From an uncultured Lachnospiraceae bacterium (lineage in GTDB: Bacteria; Bacillota; Clostridia; Lachnospirales; Lachnospiraceae), in contig CAJUDZ010000005.1 of the NCBI GenBank assembly GCA_910584965.1, positions 62,001-126,000 on the forward strand: a DNA stretch of 64,000 nt, in the 5' to 3' direction. Positions 18,520 through 27,434 of this stretch are shown in pieces; the stretch's first letter is position 1, and each line of letters begins with the position of its first letter. The notes beneath the pieces were generated by a model. That model was given only the letters and a program-made list of their open reading frames with translations. It had not been told where the DNA came from and made no database searches. The position numbers were made by a program, and so were the translations under genes.

Positions 18520-21500
18520 TCATTTGACCAGTGTCCACTTTGTGTCGGTGATCTTACAAGTCATTTTAATGGTATCTGTCGGTCCCCATGGCTGATTGTT
18601 CCCCCAGTCCCAGCCGGGCGATGTCACAAACTCCAGCGTATAGGTATCCGTATTCTTATCGTAAGAACAGGTTATCTTAAACAAATTACGCTTGCTGATA
18701 TTACTGCTGCCAATGACCTGATACGGAAATTCATACGCAAACGGACTCTCAATGACCTGCTGTCCTTCCTGCTGCAGCTTAAAGCCAAAATTTCCCCATC
18801 CGCTGTCGGTAAATTTTTTATCCGAAGGCAGCGGAATATATGCCTTAACATTCTGCGGATTTCCATCGTTATCTTTCATCACAAAAGAAACGTTGCTCCC
18901 GTCAATCTGAATGGAATCGAATTGACCGGCTTCAAACTGCTCGTCATAATCGCCTTTGTTGAACAATCTCCATTCGTCTCCATCCGGTTCACAGATAAAA
19001 GTCCCCGCACAGCATCTTTTGCTCATCCCCCATATGCTGTCCGTATAATCATAATACAACTTCAGCTCATATCGGTTCCTGTCCGCATCATAGCGGCATT
19101 TTGCTTCGGAAAATTTCGGTTCGTGCAGCTTCCCGTCCTGATCGAGCAGATAAGTCATGTCATAGTTGTAAATGGATACTTCGTCCGCCCCCGGATTTTT
19201 AAAGCGATCCGGAAACTGCAGCGAATCAGAGGGTACCGGAAAGAAAATCTGCCCTTTCTTAAATCCGGCATCCGTATACGCCCATAATGTCAGGTTGCCT
19301 CCGTCTTTTACCTCAAAATTGAAAGTACTTGTAAAATCATAAACATACTGCTTTCCGGCGTTTATCTCATAATTATCGCTGATTTTCAGATACACGCCTT
19401 CCGGCTGGTTTACATAAGGTACCGCCGGAACATAATGGTAAGTACCTACCGCCGTTTTTTTCGTCTCATAGTTATGATTGTTATATTGATCGCCTCTGTT
19501 ATTGTAGAAATGCACCCTGACTTTGGTGTTTACATAATTGCTCAGATCGCTCTCCCTGAACAAAAGCACATTTCCGATCTCTCCGATTCCCTCATAAGGC
19601 GATTTCTGCTCCGGCCATAAACTGTTTTCGGGCGAATAATAAATTTTTTCCCAAGTTGAACTGTCTTCACCAGTCCCTTTATACACATTAAAGAATGCTT
19701 TGTTCTGGAACACAGCCGAGTTCCATGTGCTCGTAACCGTACCGATCCGGCACGGAATGTCCAGCTGGTTCGGGCTTCCATGTCTCTGCACGGTATAAAT
19801 GGTTTTCGCATTTACGCCGTCATAATGCGTCTCTCCATCGAGATATGATTCAATTCCGATCTTCGGCGTCTGAACCACCCCCGGCATCAGATTGGAGTAC
19901 TCCGGATATTTTGACCCGTTATAAGCGCCTGTCGCCGGATTCAGATGACTCGTATATTCCGGCCAGAATGTGTTTTCCACATAATTTTTCAGCGTTTCGT
20001 ATGCCCATCCGCCCGGCTGCTGTGAACTCCAGCTGCCTCCGCTTCCCGACCACGCGCTGAGTACGTTTCTGAGATCGTAATACGCCTGTGTTTTATTATG
20101 GTTTTCATCCCGTAAGGCCGGATCCGATAAAATATTGATGATCTGTATGGAAATAAAATACTGCTGGTTCAGGTTTAAAAGCCATGTATCGGGTTTTAGT
20201 CTCGCATTCGTGCCTTCCGTCGTATATACCATAACCATATCATCTTCGACCGGCGCATCCTCGCTTTTTTTGACTCTCACGCAGATCAGAAATACCGGAT
20301 CATCCGAATTAATCCCGACCGCATTGAATAAATTAGGGCCGTTACCGTACAACAGATCGCCGTTCCAGTCAAGGCGGATGCCTTCGTCTTCTTTTATGGT
20401 CAGGACAATCGTGCCCGATACAATATCCCTTTGGCCGTTTTTTGTATAAGATCTTTTGGCAGATAACAGCGAGGTCGCCTGAATGATAACCTGGCTGCCG
20501 CCTTTGGCATCCGCGCTGATTTTGAAAGACGCGGATTTATGACCGCTGCTTACCAGTTCGACATATTCTTCTCCTGCAAGGATTTTCCATTGATAAGCGG
20601 AATATTCGGCTTCATCCGCCACCACGTATTTGTCTTCTGCAGGCAGATTTTCACAGCCGTCGCAGGATACGCCCAGATGACTGCCCCCTACATTCGCATT
20701 GACCGTGAAATCTGTTCCGGCGGTAATCTCCTGGTTTCCGCCGTCAAGTGAAAGATTCACATTCTTTGCTCTTTTTATATGGACGGTGACAACGTCTTCC
20801 GCATAATTTCCTTTGGAATCTATCGCATTCGTTCTGACAATCACGTCAAAACTTTCGACCGTTTCTCCGGAAGATATTTTAATCGTTCCGCTCCGGTCAT
20901 CGATAAAAGCTGTTTTCTGTTCTCCGGAAGACGGCTCCGTAACCGGCGTGCTGTCCGATATCCTCCATGTTACGCTCTTATCCATAATATTCTGTCCCGA
21001 AAAGAGGGGCGTGGAAAACGTGTATTCCTCACCCGGTTCCAGATAAACAGAATTTTCCCTTGCTTTTAATCTCAGTTCTACAATCTTATCCAGTTGTTCC
21101 AGGTCTTTGTCATTAATCTGCACTTTATTACGAATCGTAATATTGTTCGACGTCTGGTATGTCTTATGATCCCTTTCAAATGTCATGGAAACCTGAACAA
21201 CCCGCTTTTCCTCTACCTGAGACAAGTCAATGCTGAATGCTGTCACACTCTCCGCCAGAACCACCCTTTTGTCAGCGTCAAATTTCCCATCCCCGGAAAC
21301 CGGAACTTCATTATAATAAAGTACAGAGCTCTTTTTATCCCAGACGAACTGATAATGATTCTGGTTGCCTCCGGTGCCTTCTTCTATTTTCATTTCATAA
21401 ACAGGATCCCCGTTTTCGTCTGTTTTCGGATTTCCTTCTTCGTCTTTCGCCTGTATTTTGTTTCCGTCCGAATCCAGCATGAATTCTTTTGTCCCATTAT

Positions 21501-21843
21501 ACATTGTCAGTATCTTCGTCTGCGGCTCAAATGTAAAATCAGCGTCTTTTTCCGCAAACATACTGCTGCCGGATGTGCCGTCCCCGCGTATTTCCGCCCC
21601 TTCATAATTGACGCTGCCTGTTGTATCAATCACCACGTCGGAAATCTGATTCAATGCGAGCTGCGCTTCCTGCTGTAACATGATTTCCGTATTCGCCTTC
21701 GCATAGTTTTTCGAACCGATGACAATAAAAGAGCAGACCGCCGCGGTCACGACAGACAAAATCACGATGCCGACCAGAAGTTCTACCAGCGTAAAACCGT
21801 TCCGGTCTTTTATGCAGTTTCCTCTTTTCCCCCGCTTATCCAT
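18520..21843 (-). CDS. Very large type IV prepilin-like protein (PilW/PulJ-type N-terminus)
   Basis: 1,107 residues. The leader ends NG|FTLVELLVGIVILS, giving a prepilin-peptidase site at Gly16/Phe17 with Glu at mature position 5. A long amphipathic alpha-1 follows (NYAKANTEIMLQQEAQLALNQI), as in minor pilins of the PilW/PulJ group. The rest is a ~950-residue beta-rich ectodomain. It includes Ig-like/bacterial-Ig stretches (SLDGGNQEITAGTDFTV) with a CDGC pair and other cysteines. Usual minor pilins are 150-300 residues, so this could be an adhesin-bearing tip subunit (inference). GCGGGAG precedes the ATG. Confidence 0.9.
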   Translation of the reverse strand: MDKRGKRGNCIKDRNGFTLVELLVGIVILSVVTAAVCSFIVIGSKNYAKANTEIMLQQEAQLALNQISDVVIDTTGSVNYEGAEIRGDGTSGSSMFAEKDADFTFEPQTKILTMYNGTKEFMLDSDGNKIQAKDEEGNPKTDENGDPVYEMKIEEGTGGNQNHYQFVWDKKSSVLYYNEVPVSGDGKFDADKRVVLAESVTAFSIDLSQVEEKRVVQVSMTFERDHKTYQTSNNITIRNKVQINDKDLEQLDKIVELRLKARENSVYLEPGEEYTFSTPLFSGQNIMDKSVTWRISDSTPVTEPSSGEQKTAFIDDRSGTIKISSGETVESFDVIVRTNAIDSKGNYAEDVVTVHIKRAKNVNLSLDGGNQEITAGTDFTVNANVGGSHLGVSCDGCENLPAEDKYVVADEAEYSAYQWKILAGEEYVELVSSGHKSASFKISADAKGGSQVIIQATSLLSAKRSYTKNGQRDIVSGTIVLTIKEDEGIRLDWNGDLLYGNGPNLFNAVGINSDDPVFLICVRVKKSEDAPVEDDMVMVYTTEGTNARLKPDTWLLNLNQQYFISIQIINILSDPALRDENHNKTQAYYDLRNVLSAWSGSGGSWSSQQPGGWAYETLKNYVENTFWPEYTSHLNPATGAYNGSKYPEYSNLMPGVVQTPKIGIESYLDGETHYDGVNAKTIYTVQRHGSPNQLDIPCRIGTVTSTWNSAVFQNKAFFNVYKGTGEDSSTWEKIYYSPENSLWPEQKSPYEGIGEIGNVLLFRESDLSNYVNTKVRVHFYNNRGDQYNNHNYETKKTAVGTYHYVPAVPYVNQPEGVYLKISDNYEINAGKQYVYDFTSTFNFEVKDGGNLTLWAYTDAGFKKGQIFFPVPSDSLQFPDRFKNPGADEVSIYNYDMTYLLDQDGKLHEPKFSEAKCRYDADRNRYELKLYYDYTDSIWGMSKRCCAGTFICEPDGDEWRLFNKGDYDEQFEAGQFDSIQIDGSNVSFVMKDNDGNPQNVKAYIPLPSDKKFTDSGWGNFGFKLQQEGQQVIESPFAYEFPYQVIGSSNISKRNLFKITCSYDKNTDTYTLEFVTSPGWDWGNNQPWGPTDTIKMTCKITDTKWTLVK

Positions 21844-21864
21844 AGCAATCTCCCGCTTTCCCGG

Positions 21865-22419
21865 CTATTCCAGTTCAATCGTTACCTTTCCGGTCAATTC
21901 TGTCAGCGTCAGCTTGTAAGAACGGCTGCCGCCCCTGACATAGATTTCCTCACAAAGAATACAGTCCTCGCTTTTGTTGCTGAAAGAACCGTTTCCCCTG
22001 TCAAAAGACAGGTATATGGATTCGCCCTGTTTCAATTCCTGTAAGGCCTCCCCTTCCTTTTTATAAGTAACGGATACTCTGGAATTTCCGATCTTTTCCG
22101 CAACAGCATCTCCCGTTTCATCCACTTTACTGCCTTTCCAGTCGGTATCACCGACATTTTTTATCTGCTGCGTTACATAGATGCAGTCATCTTCACCGGA
22201 ACGGCTTATTTGAAGCCTTGCCTCGCTTTTTCCCATCGCAGTCACTTTGGTTTCCGCCAGCGCCTCCTTAATACCGTTTGCACAGGCTTTCGCGCTCGCG
22301 CCAAATATGATGGAAATGGAAAAAAGCGCGGTTCCCGATAAAAGAGCCAGAATCACGATGACAACGATCAGTTCCACCAAAGAATAACCTCTGTTATCTT
22401 TTTTCATACCAATAGCCAT
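21865..22419 (-). CDS. Type IV prepilin-like protein (GspH/FimT-type)
   Basis: About 184 residues from the ATG at 22419. The longer upstream reading (22503) would overlap the preceding gene. The leader ends NRG|YSLVELIVVIVILALLSG with Glu at mature position 5, the class III signal read by PilD. It is followed by a small beta-rich domain with a CILC pair near the C-terminus. The size and KACANGIKEALAETKVTAM helix resemble minor pilins such as FimT/GspH that prime pilus assembly. It lies between two larger pilin-like genes. Confidence 0.88.
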   Translation of the reverse strand: MAIGMKKDNRGYSLVELIVVIVILALLSGTALFSISIIFGASAKACANGIKEALAETKVTAMGKSEARLQISRSGEDDCIYVTQQIKNVGDTDWKGSKVDETGDAVAEKIGNSRVSVTYKKEGEALQELKQGESIYLSFDRGNGSFSNKSEDCILCEEIYVRGGSRSYKLTLTELTGKVTIELE

Positions 22420-22453
22420 GCCTTTCTCCCGGCCTGCGAGCCCTGGGCCGCTT

Positions 22454-25024
22454 CTATTTCTTAATCCAGTTCGTGTATCTGACGATTTCTGACAGATCGA
22501 CATTCAAAACGCCGTTTTCATCCACTTGCGCGCTTCCCGTCACCTCTTCGGACAGAGTCCCGCCGCCATTCACAAAAAAGGAAATCGGTGTTCTCGTTGT
22601 CTCTTCCGAAAAAGGTTCGTTCAGCACCGCATAAATTTCCCTTCTGATATCGGTGTTATCATATTTGGTATCATTGATTTTCACACCGTTGTCGATCGTT
22701 ATCTTTCCCTGTGCGATCACAAGCCCGTTGAAACTCTTACTGATGGTTACATTGCCGCCGGACGCACCGTCCTCTTCTTTGGCAATCGCCACAACAAGCC
22801 GGACGTCCGAATCTTTCACGACATAATCTTTGTTCGTCAGCACCGCTTTGATTTCCCTTGTTCCGTTCTTTACCGTAACCGTAATCGTTCCGCCGTTACC
22901 CTCCGGCCCTTTCAGATAATTACGCAGTTCTTTTTCATCGATAATACTGTTGAACACATTCTGGTCCGGCTGAAGTCCTGAAGCCTCCGTCGTCAGATTT
23001 GTCGTTAATGCGGTATAGGTCTTCTCGTACTCCTTTGCCTGATTCATGACTTCTTCTTCGGCTTTCGCATTTTCCATCGAAGATACATTATCCGAGATTT
23101 CCGGATATCCTTCCGCTTCCGGCTCTTCCGGCGTTTCGGGTTCTCCTTCCCCGTCCTCTCCCTCTCCGGGAACCGGCTGCTGCAGACCCGTCAAAAGAGT
23201 AACCTCTCCATTTGCGGTAATGCTGCCGGAGGGAACCACCGACACAAGGCTGTTTCCTAAAATCGTATACTGTGTATTCGGCGATTCGTAATCACCCAAT
23301 ATAATGCCGCCGGAAGCATATTTTCCGAAGTATTTGTCGATCGCTTCTTTATTGGTATTAAAATTGTAATACTGTACAAAATATTCCGCCGCTTTTTCCT
23401 TTTCCAAAACAAGATAGTAATAAAGCAGCGTTTTATTCTCGCTGTCCGCACTGTTATACTGCGTATAGACTTTGCGGAAATCGTTCCCGCCTACGCCAAA
23501 ATCGCTCAATGTACGGTTTCCCAGTTTATAAACCGGCTTATTTACATCGACCTCCTGAAACGCTTCCCCATACTGCTCTTTATAACGTTCCATCGAAGAA
23601 GCCGTTTCCCCGTTCAGGGGATTCTGGCCGATCATCGTCTTCCCGTCCAGTGTACCGATACATTCCGCAGGTACCAGATATGCAATCTGATTCCCTTTTA
23701 CCGCGATGGATTCCCCCATTAATACAGGCTGCTTCGAATCCGTCTCCGGCAGAATACTGCTTCCTCCAAGAGATTTCTGGCCGATATACGCACGTCCGGC
23801 CAGTAAAAATTTGGTCACTTCGCGTAAGTCTACCGTGGCATTTTTACCGTTAATCAAAATTGCGCTGCTCTCTCCCGCCTTAATTTCTTCCGTACCCGAA
23901 AGATGGGAAATTCCATATCCGTAATATTCTTTCATCAGAGTCGCTTTGCTTCCCGTACCGGAAAGTATCAGATCGTCCGCAACATAAGTCTTGCTGTCGA
24001 GTTTCAACGTGCCGCTGTCTACATGCAGATTGTCCGCATATACTTCCGGGACGAGTCTGGATTTATCGTTTCCCGACATCCCGCTGTTCACAATAAGGGA
24101 AGCGGAAGGGCCTTCTACGGAAATATCCCCTTTGGAGATCACATACCGGGCATTTTCCACCGTCAGCGAACTTCCCGGCTCAACGATAAGTCCTCCCGCT
24201 TTACTGTCTTTCTCCACTCCCGCATAAATGCCGCCGTAAACAACGGAAGTTCCGCTGTTCCTGACAGCCGTAACCCCCGTATTTCCAATCAGCGCATAGT
24301 CATATAACGAATCTATCGACGGATTCTGGAAAAAAACAAGTTCCGGCACATCGATGCAGATATCCGTATTAATGATCGAGACATATCCCTTATCGTCGGT
24401 GAAAACAACCCTGACATTGCGCAGAATGAGCGTGGAATTGTTGACGATTTCCATAATATTGTCATCTCGGGTTTCATCGTCAGTCCCCTCCCATTCTGTT
24501 TTATTCTCCACATTCTGCATGTACAAATCCGTATCGATAAATCCGCGCAGCTTCTCCCTGTCATAGTAATACGTCCGGAGCGTCGAGGGGTCAACCGGCC
24601 CCGGCGGAACCGGTCCGGAAGAATCCGCGGCTTTCAGGCTCCCGATCAAAACGGACAGATAGTGCGTTGTAAAACGGCTGGAACGGTCTTTTTCTCCCTC
24701 CACCACGGTATCCTGTGTGCCATTCGGATTCCAGTTCTGCATCACTTCCTGATAGCTGAGCGTAATCGCCGCCGACGCTTCATGCTGTAAACCGGCTACG
24801 ATCTGTTCCATTACCGTTTCCGCCGAGTAAAAACTCTTTTTATTCCTGATATCGCTTATTTTTATCATATAATTCATATATGCCGACCACAAAATAGCGC
24901 TTACCAGGATTCCGATCAACGCCATCGCAATGATCACGATCACGATTGCGGAACCGCTGTCGTCATTTCGGAATCGTTTATTCAGTTTTTCCGTTTTTCC
25001 ATGTCCATCCGTTTTTCTTTTCAT
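22454..25024 (-). CDS. Large PilX-like pilus assembly protein with probable beta-helix
   Basis: 856 residues from the ATG at 25024, which overlaps the upstream stop by one base (TGATG). The N-terminus has a hydrophobic helix (about 26-50, SAIVIVIIAMALIGILVSAI) without a G|FxxxE site, as in PilX_N/PulK-type proteins, then the SFYSAETVMEQIVAGLQ helix. Much of the remainder consists of short beta-strand runs (for example SLTVENARYVISKGDISVEG) that suggest a right-handed beta-helix. An acidic Pro/Glu/Gly linker lies near 600-620. In type IV pili such a protein would belong to the initiating tip complex. Function is inferred from context. Confidence 0.85.
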   Translation of the reverse strand: MKRKTDGHGKTEKLNKRFRNDDSGSAIVIVIIAMALIGILVSAILWSAYMNYMIKISDIRNKKSFYSAETVMEQIVAGLQHEASAAITLSYQEVMQNWNPNGTQDTVVEGEKDRSSRFTTHYLSVLIGSLKAADSSGPVPPGPVDPSTLRTYYYDREKLRGFIDTDLYMQNVENKTEWEGTDDETRDDNIMEIVNNSTLILRNVRVVFTDDKGYVSIINTDICIDVPELVFFQNPSIDSLYDYALIGNTGVTAVRNSGTSVVYGGIYAGVEKDSKAGGLIVEPGSSLTVENARYVISKGDISVEGPSASLIVNSGMSGNDKSRLVPEVYADNLHVDSGTLKLDSKTYVADDLILSGTGSKATLMKEYYGYGISHLSGTEEIKAGESSAILINGKNATVDLREVTKFLLAGRAYIGQKSLGGSSILPETDSKQPVLMGESIAVKGNQIAYLVPAECIGTLDGKTMIGQNPLNGETASSMERYKEQYGEAFQEVDVNKPVYKLGNRTLSDFGVGGNDFRKVYTQYNSADSENKTLLYYYLVLEKEKAAEYFVQYYNFNTNKEAIDKYFGKYASGGIILGDYESPNTQYTILGNSLVSVVPSGSITANGEVTLLTGLQQPVPGEGEDGEGEPETPEEPEAEGYPEISDNVSSMENAKAEEEVMNQAKEYEKTYTALTTNLTTEASGLQPDQNVFNSIIDEKELRNYLKGPEGNGGTITVTVKNGTREIKAVLTNKDYVVKDSDVRLVVAIAKEEDGASGGNVTISKSFNGLVIAQGKITIDNGVKINDTKYDNTDIRREIYAVLNEPFSEETTRTPISFFVNGGGTLSEEVTGSAQVDENGVLNVDLSEIVRYTNWIKK

Positions 25025-26532
25025 CAATTATTTTTACTTCCTTTTATGACAATCATCGGCCGACAGTCTTCAAAATCTTTTTTTCCTGCCCCTGCTTTGT
25101 AAATACAGATTTCGACATCATAAATAACTTCCGTTATTTTATCATCTTCCATCTGCGAAAGGCCCAGGACTTTCTTGAAACCTATAATCCCCGCTTTCTG
25201 GCCGGCCACCGGTATCATCTGGTCTTCCATTTTGTCCCGGTCTGTCGCCAGTTTACCATCGTTTGGCGAACTTCCGCCGCTGCTCCCAAATGCCGGGCCG
25301 ACCAGATTTGTTCCCAGATTCGTCCGGATTGTCAGTTCTGCGGTACCCGTTCCCTTTACTGCCGGCGCATATTTTTCTTCCGCTATTTTAAGCTGCTGCT
25401 CCGGCAGGCTTGCGGCCGTAACGCTGTCGACCTGTTTCACGATATAGATTGTGAAAGGGAGGCCCGTTTTATTGTTAATGACGATGTTATCCTTGATTTT
25501 ATTTTCAGGCAGAGCTCCCGGACTTCCGGCCGCCGTTCCCCGTTCCGCATATAACGGATAATAAAAAAGATAAATATTTCCGCCTTCCGGAATCTTTTCC
25601 CCGCAGGGAACCGCACCGGTTGGAAAATCGCCTGTAATCTGGACCGGGCAGGTCGCTCCGTTGTAAGTACAATCATAAGCATACTGAACGGACACTTTGC
25701 AGCAGCGGTTTCCCTCCGCGTCCACCCCGTCGTTTTCCATTGACAGCGTTATCGTCCGTGTGACTTTTCCGCCCTGATCCGCAAAAGTCCGGAACGTAAA
25801 AGGCTTTCCGGCCAGTTCGTCTTCGCTGTCCTCCAAATCCCATGCCTTCTTCACCGCTTCGGCCGCCGACAAATCCTGTCCGGCCGACTGTACATAGATC
25901 CCGTCTTTTCCTGTTTTTCCCTTGATGATGCTGGAAGGAGACGTAATATCCGCATTATTGAATGCGTTATCGTGATTCGCCGGCGGATTTCCATGCGCAT
26001 CTTTTTCATATCCGACCGCATCTATCCGTATCAGCGCATCATACTCGCTCCCCTGCAGCCGCACGCCTTCCATTGTAAAATAATAAATCCCCGGCGGCAC
26101 CTCATCTTTTGGCACATGCCGGTATTCTATATCTTCATCTTCATTGCCTGTAACCGACTTTTCAAAATAATCTTCCTTGATGCTTCCATGAATCAGACGG
26201 GCATCAATCACATAAAACCCATCCGCCGGCTCGTTGAACTGCGCCTGAAGCTCTTCTATATCGTAAGCTTTCAGCCCTTCCATAATATCCTGTGCAACCG
26301 TCGTCGCCCGCTGCACCTGCTTTGCTTTTCCGTTCATCCGCGCAGAAGTCACAAACCCATGCAGCATCGGAACGACGATAATCGCGAGAATAATGACCGC
26401 AATCAATAATTCTACCAGTGAAAATCCGGCATCTTTATTCCGTTGTTGGAAATTGCCATTCTTTTTTTCCATGTCCGTTTCCCGCCTGTCTGCCATTCCG
26501 TTTCCAGGCATACCCTGCATCGCCCGTTTCAT
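25024..26532 (-). CDS. Large type IV prepilin-like protein (PilV/GspI-type)
   Basis: Up to 502 residues. A leader DAG|FSLVELLIAVIILAI is followed by ARMNGKAKQVQRATTVAQDIMEGLK, the long helix seen in PilV/GspI minor pilins. The true start may be the Met at codon 21 (position 26472), which would give a normal 16-residue leader; no ribosome site settles this. The ectodomain is beta-rich with several cysteines (CCKVSVQYAYDCTY, CPVQITG, CGEKIP), so disulfides are likely outside the cell. It is the first of four consecutive pilin-like genes downstream of the pilM-pilN-pilO core. Confidence 0.88.
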   Translation of the reverse strand: MKRAMQGMPGNGMADRRETDMEKKNGNFQQRNKDAGFSLVELLIAVIILAIIVVPMLHGFVTSARMNGKAKQVQRATTVAQDIMEGLKAYDIEELQAQFNEPADGFYVIDARLIHGSIKEDYFEKSVTGNEDEDIEYRHVPKDEVPPGIYYFTMEGVRLQGSEYDALIRIDAVGYEKDAHGNPPANHDNAFNNADITSPSSIIKGKTGKDGIYVQSAGQDLSAAEAVKKAWDLEDSEDELAGKPFTFRTFADQGGKVTRTITLSMENDGVDAEGNRCCKVSVQYAYDCTYNGATCPVQITGDFPTGAVPCGEKIPEGGNIYLFYYPLYAERGTAAGSPGALPENKIKDNIVINNKTGLPFTIYIVKQVDSVTAASLPEQQLKIAEEKYAPAVKGTGTAELTIRTNLGTNLVGPAFGSSGGSSPNDGKLATDRDKMEDQMIPVAGQKAGIIGFKKVLGLSQMEDDKITEVIYDVEICIYKAGAGKKDFEDCRPMIVIKGSKNN

Positions 26533-26558
26533 TTCCTGTTCCGGTCAAGACACCGGTA

Positions 26559-27407
26559 TTATTCTTCCGCGTTCCCGGCGCCGTCTTCTTCGTTCCCGAC
26601 ACCGTCTTCCGGTGCCATAGCTTCCACTTCCGGCAGCCCCGCCTCACCATGAATTTGAATCGTACCGAAAATATTGTCGGTTCCCAACAGAACGGATGAA
26701 AAATCCGGCTGTACATATTCTTTGCCGGTCTGGTACGGCGCAAGATACATGTTTAACGTCGTTGAACCGACCAGCTGTCCGGTAGAATCATCAAAGGTAA
26801 CCGTCAGCGTTTCGATCGCCATCCGGTTGGGCTGGTCCACGATGTGCCGGATGCTTCTTTTGAGTCCTTCGTAGGAAACGCCATAATTAAAGGTCGCCTG
26901 CCTGTTATAAAGCCAGTCGATTTCCTCCTCCGCGGAATCCTCCGCCGCCGTCACAGCATCATCTCCGTCCAACGGCTCGTCACCGACGCCGAGGACGTCG
27001 TTCTCGCCCAGATCATAGGTATAGTCATGCTCCTCTCCGGGCGCCACAAATTCTTCAAAACGCACCGGAACGAGCTGTTCGATATTGACGTTCTCCACCA
27101 CCATCGGAGAGACCAGTTCCTGATTGATCGCCATCAGAATTACGTCTTCCGCCTTGACATTTACCGGAAATACCCGATAAATATCTTCGATCTCTTTTAC
27201 CATTTTTTCCATCTCTGTCAGATAGGTTTCCTTATTATTGGTTTTTATCGTCAAATCCGTGATCTGCTGCCTTAACTGCAGATTTTCCGCCTTCATTTCT
27301 TCCACTTTTTCCTGTGCCGGCAAAAAAACCCAGTAGAGCGTTACGCCGAAAAACAATATCCCGATAAAACCGACCAATAATAAAATATCTCTCTTCGATA
27401 CCTTCAT
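26559..27407 (-). CDS. PilO-like inner-membrane alignment-complex protein
   Basis: 282 residues. There is one N-terminal membrane helix (about 8-30), then a coiled coil (QEKVEEMKAENLQLRQQI). A ferredoxin-like periplasmic-type domain is followed by an acidic Glu/Asp/Gly tail. This architecture and the position directly after the pilM-pilN fusion match PilO, which bridges the assembly ATPase/platform and the pilus in type IV systems. Sequence identity of PilO proteins is low, so the call rests on architecture and order. GGAGGACAG precedes the ATG. Confidence 0.8.
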   Translation of the reverse strand: MKVSKRDILLLVGFIGILFFGVTLYWVFLPAQEKVEEMKAENLQLRQQITDLTIKTNNKETYLTEMEKMVKEIEDIYRVFPVNVKAEDVILMAINQELVSPMVVENVNIEQLVPVRFEEFVAPGEEHDYTYDLGENDVLGVGDEPLDGDDAVTAAEDSAEEEIDWLYNRQATFNYGVSYEGLKRSIRHIVDQPNRMAIETLTVTFDDSTGQLVGSTTLNMYLAPYQTGKEYVQPDFSSVLLGTDNIFGTIQIHGEAGLPEVEAMAPEDGVGNEEDGAGNAEE

Positions 27408-27434
27408 TCCGCTGTCCTCCGTTTTCCGCCGGTC

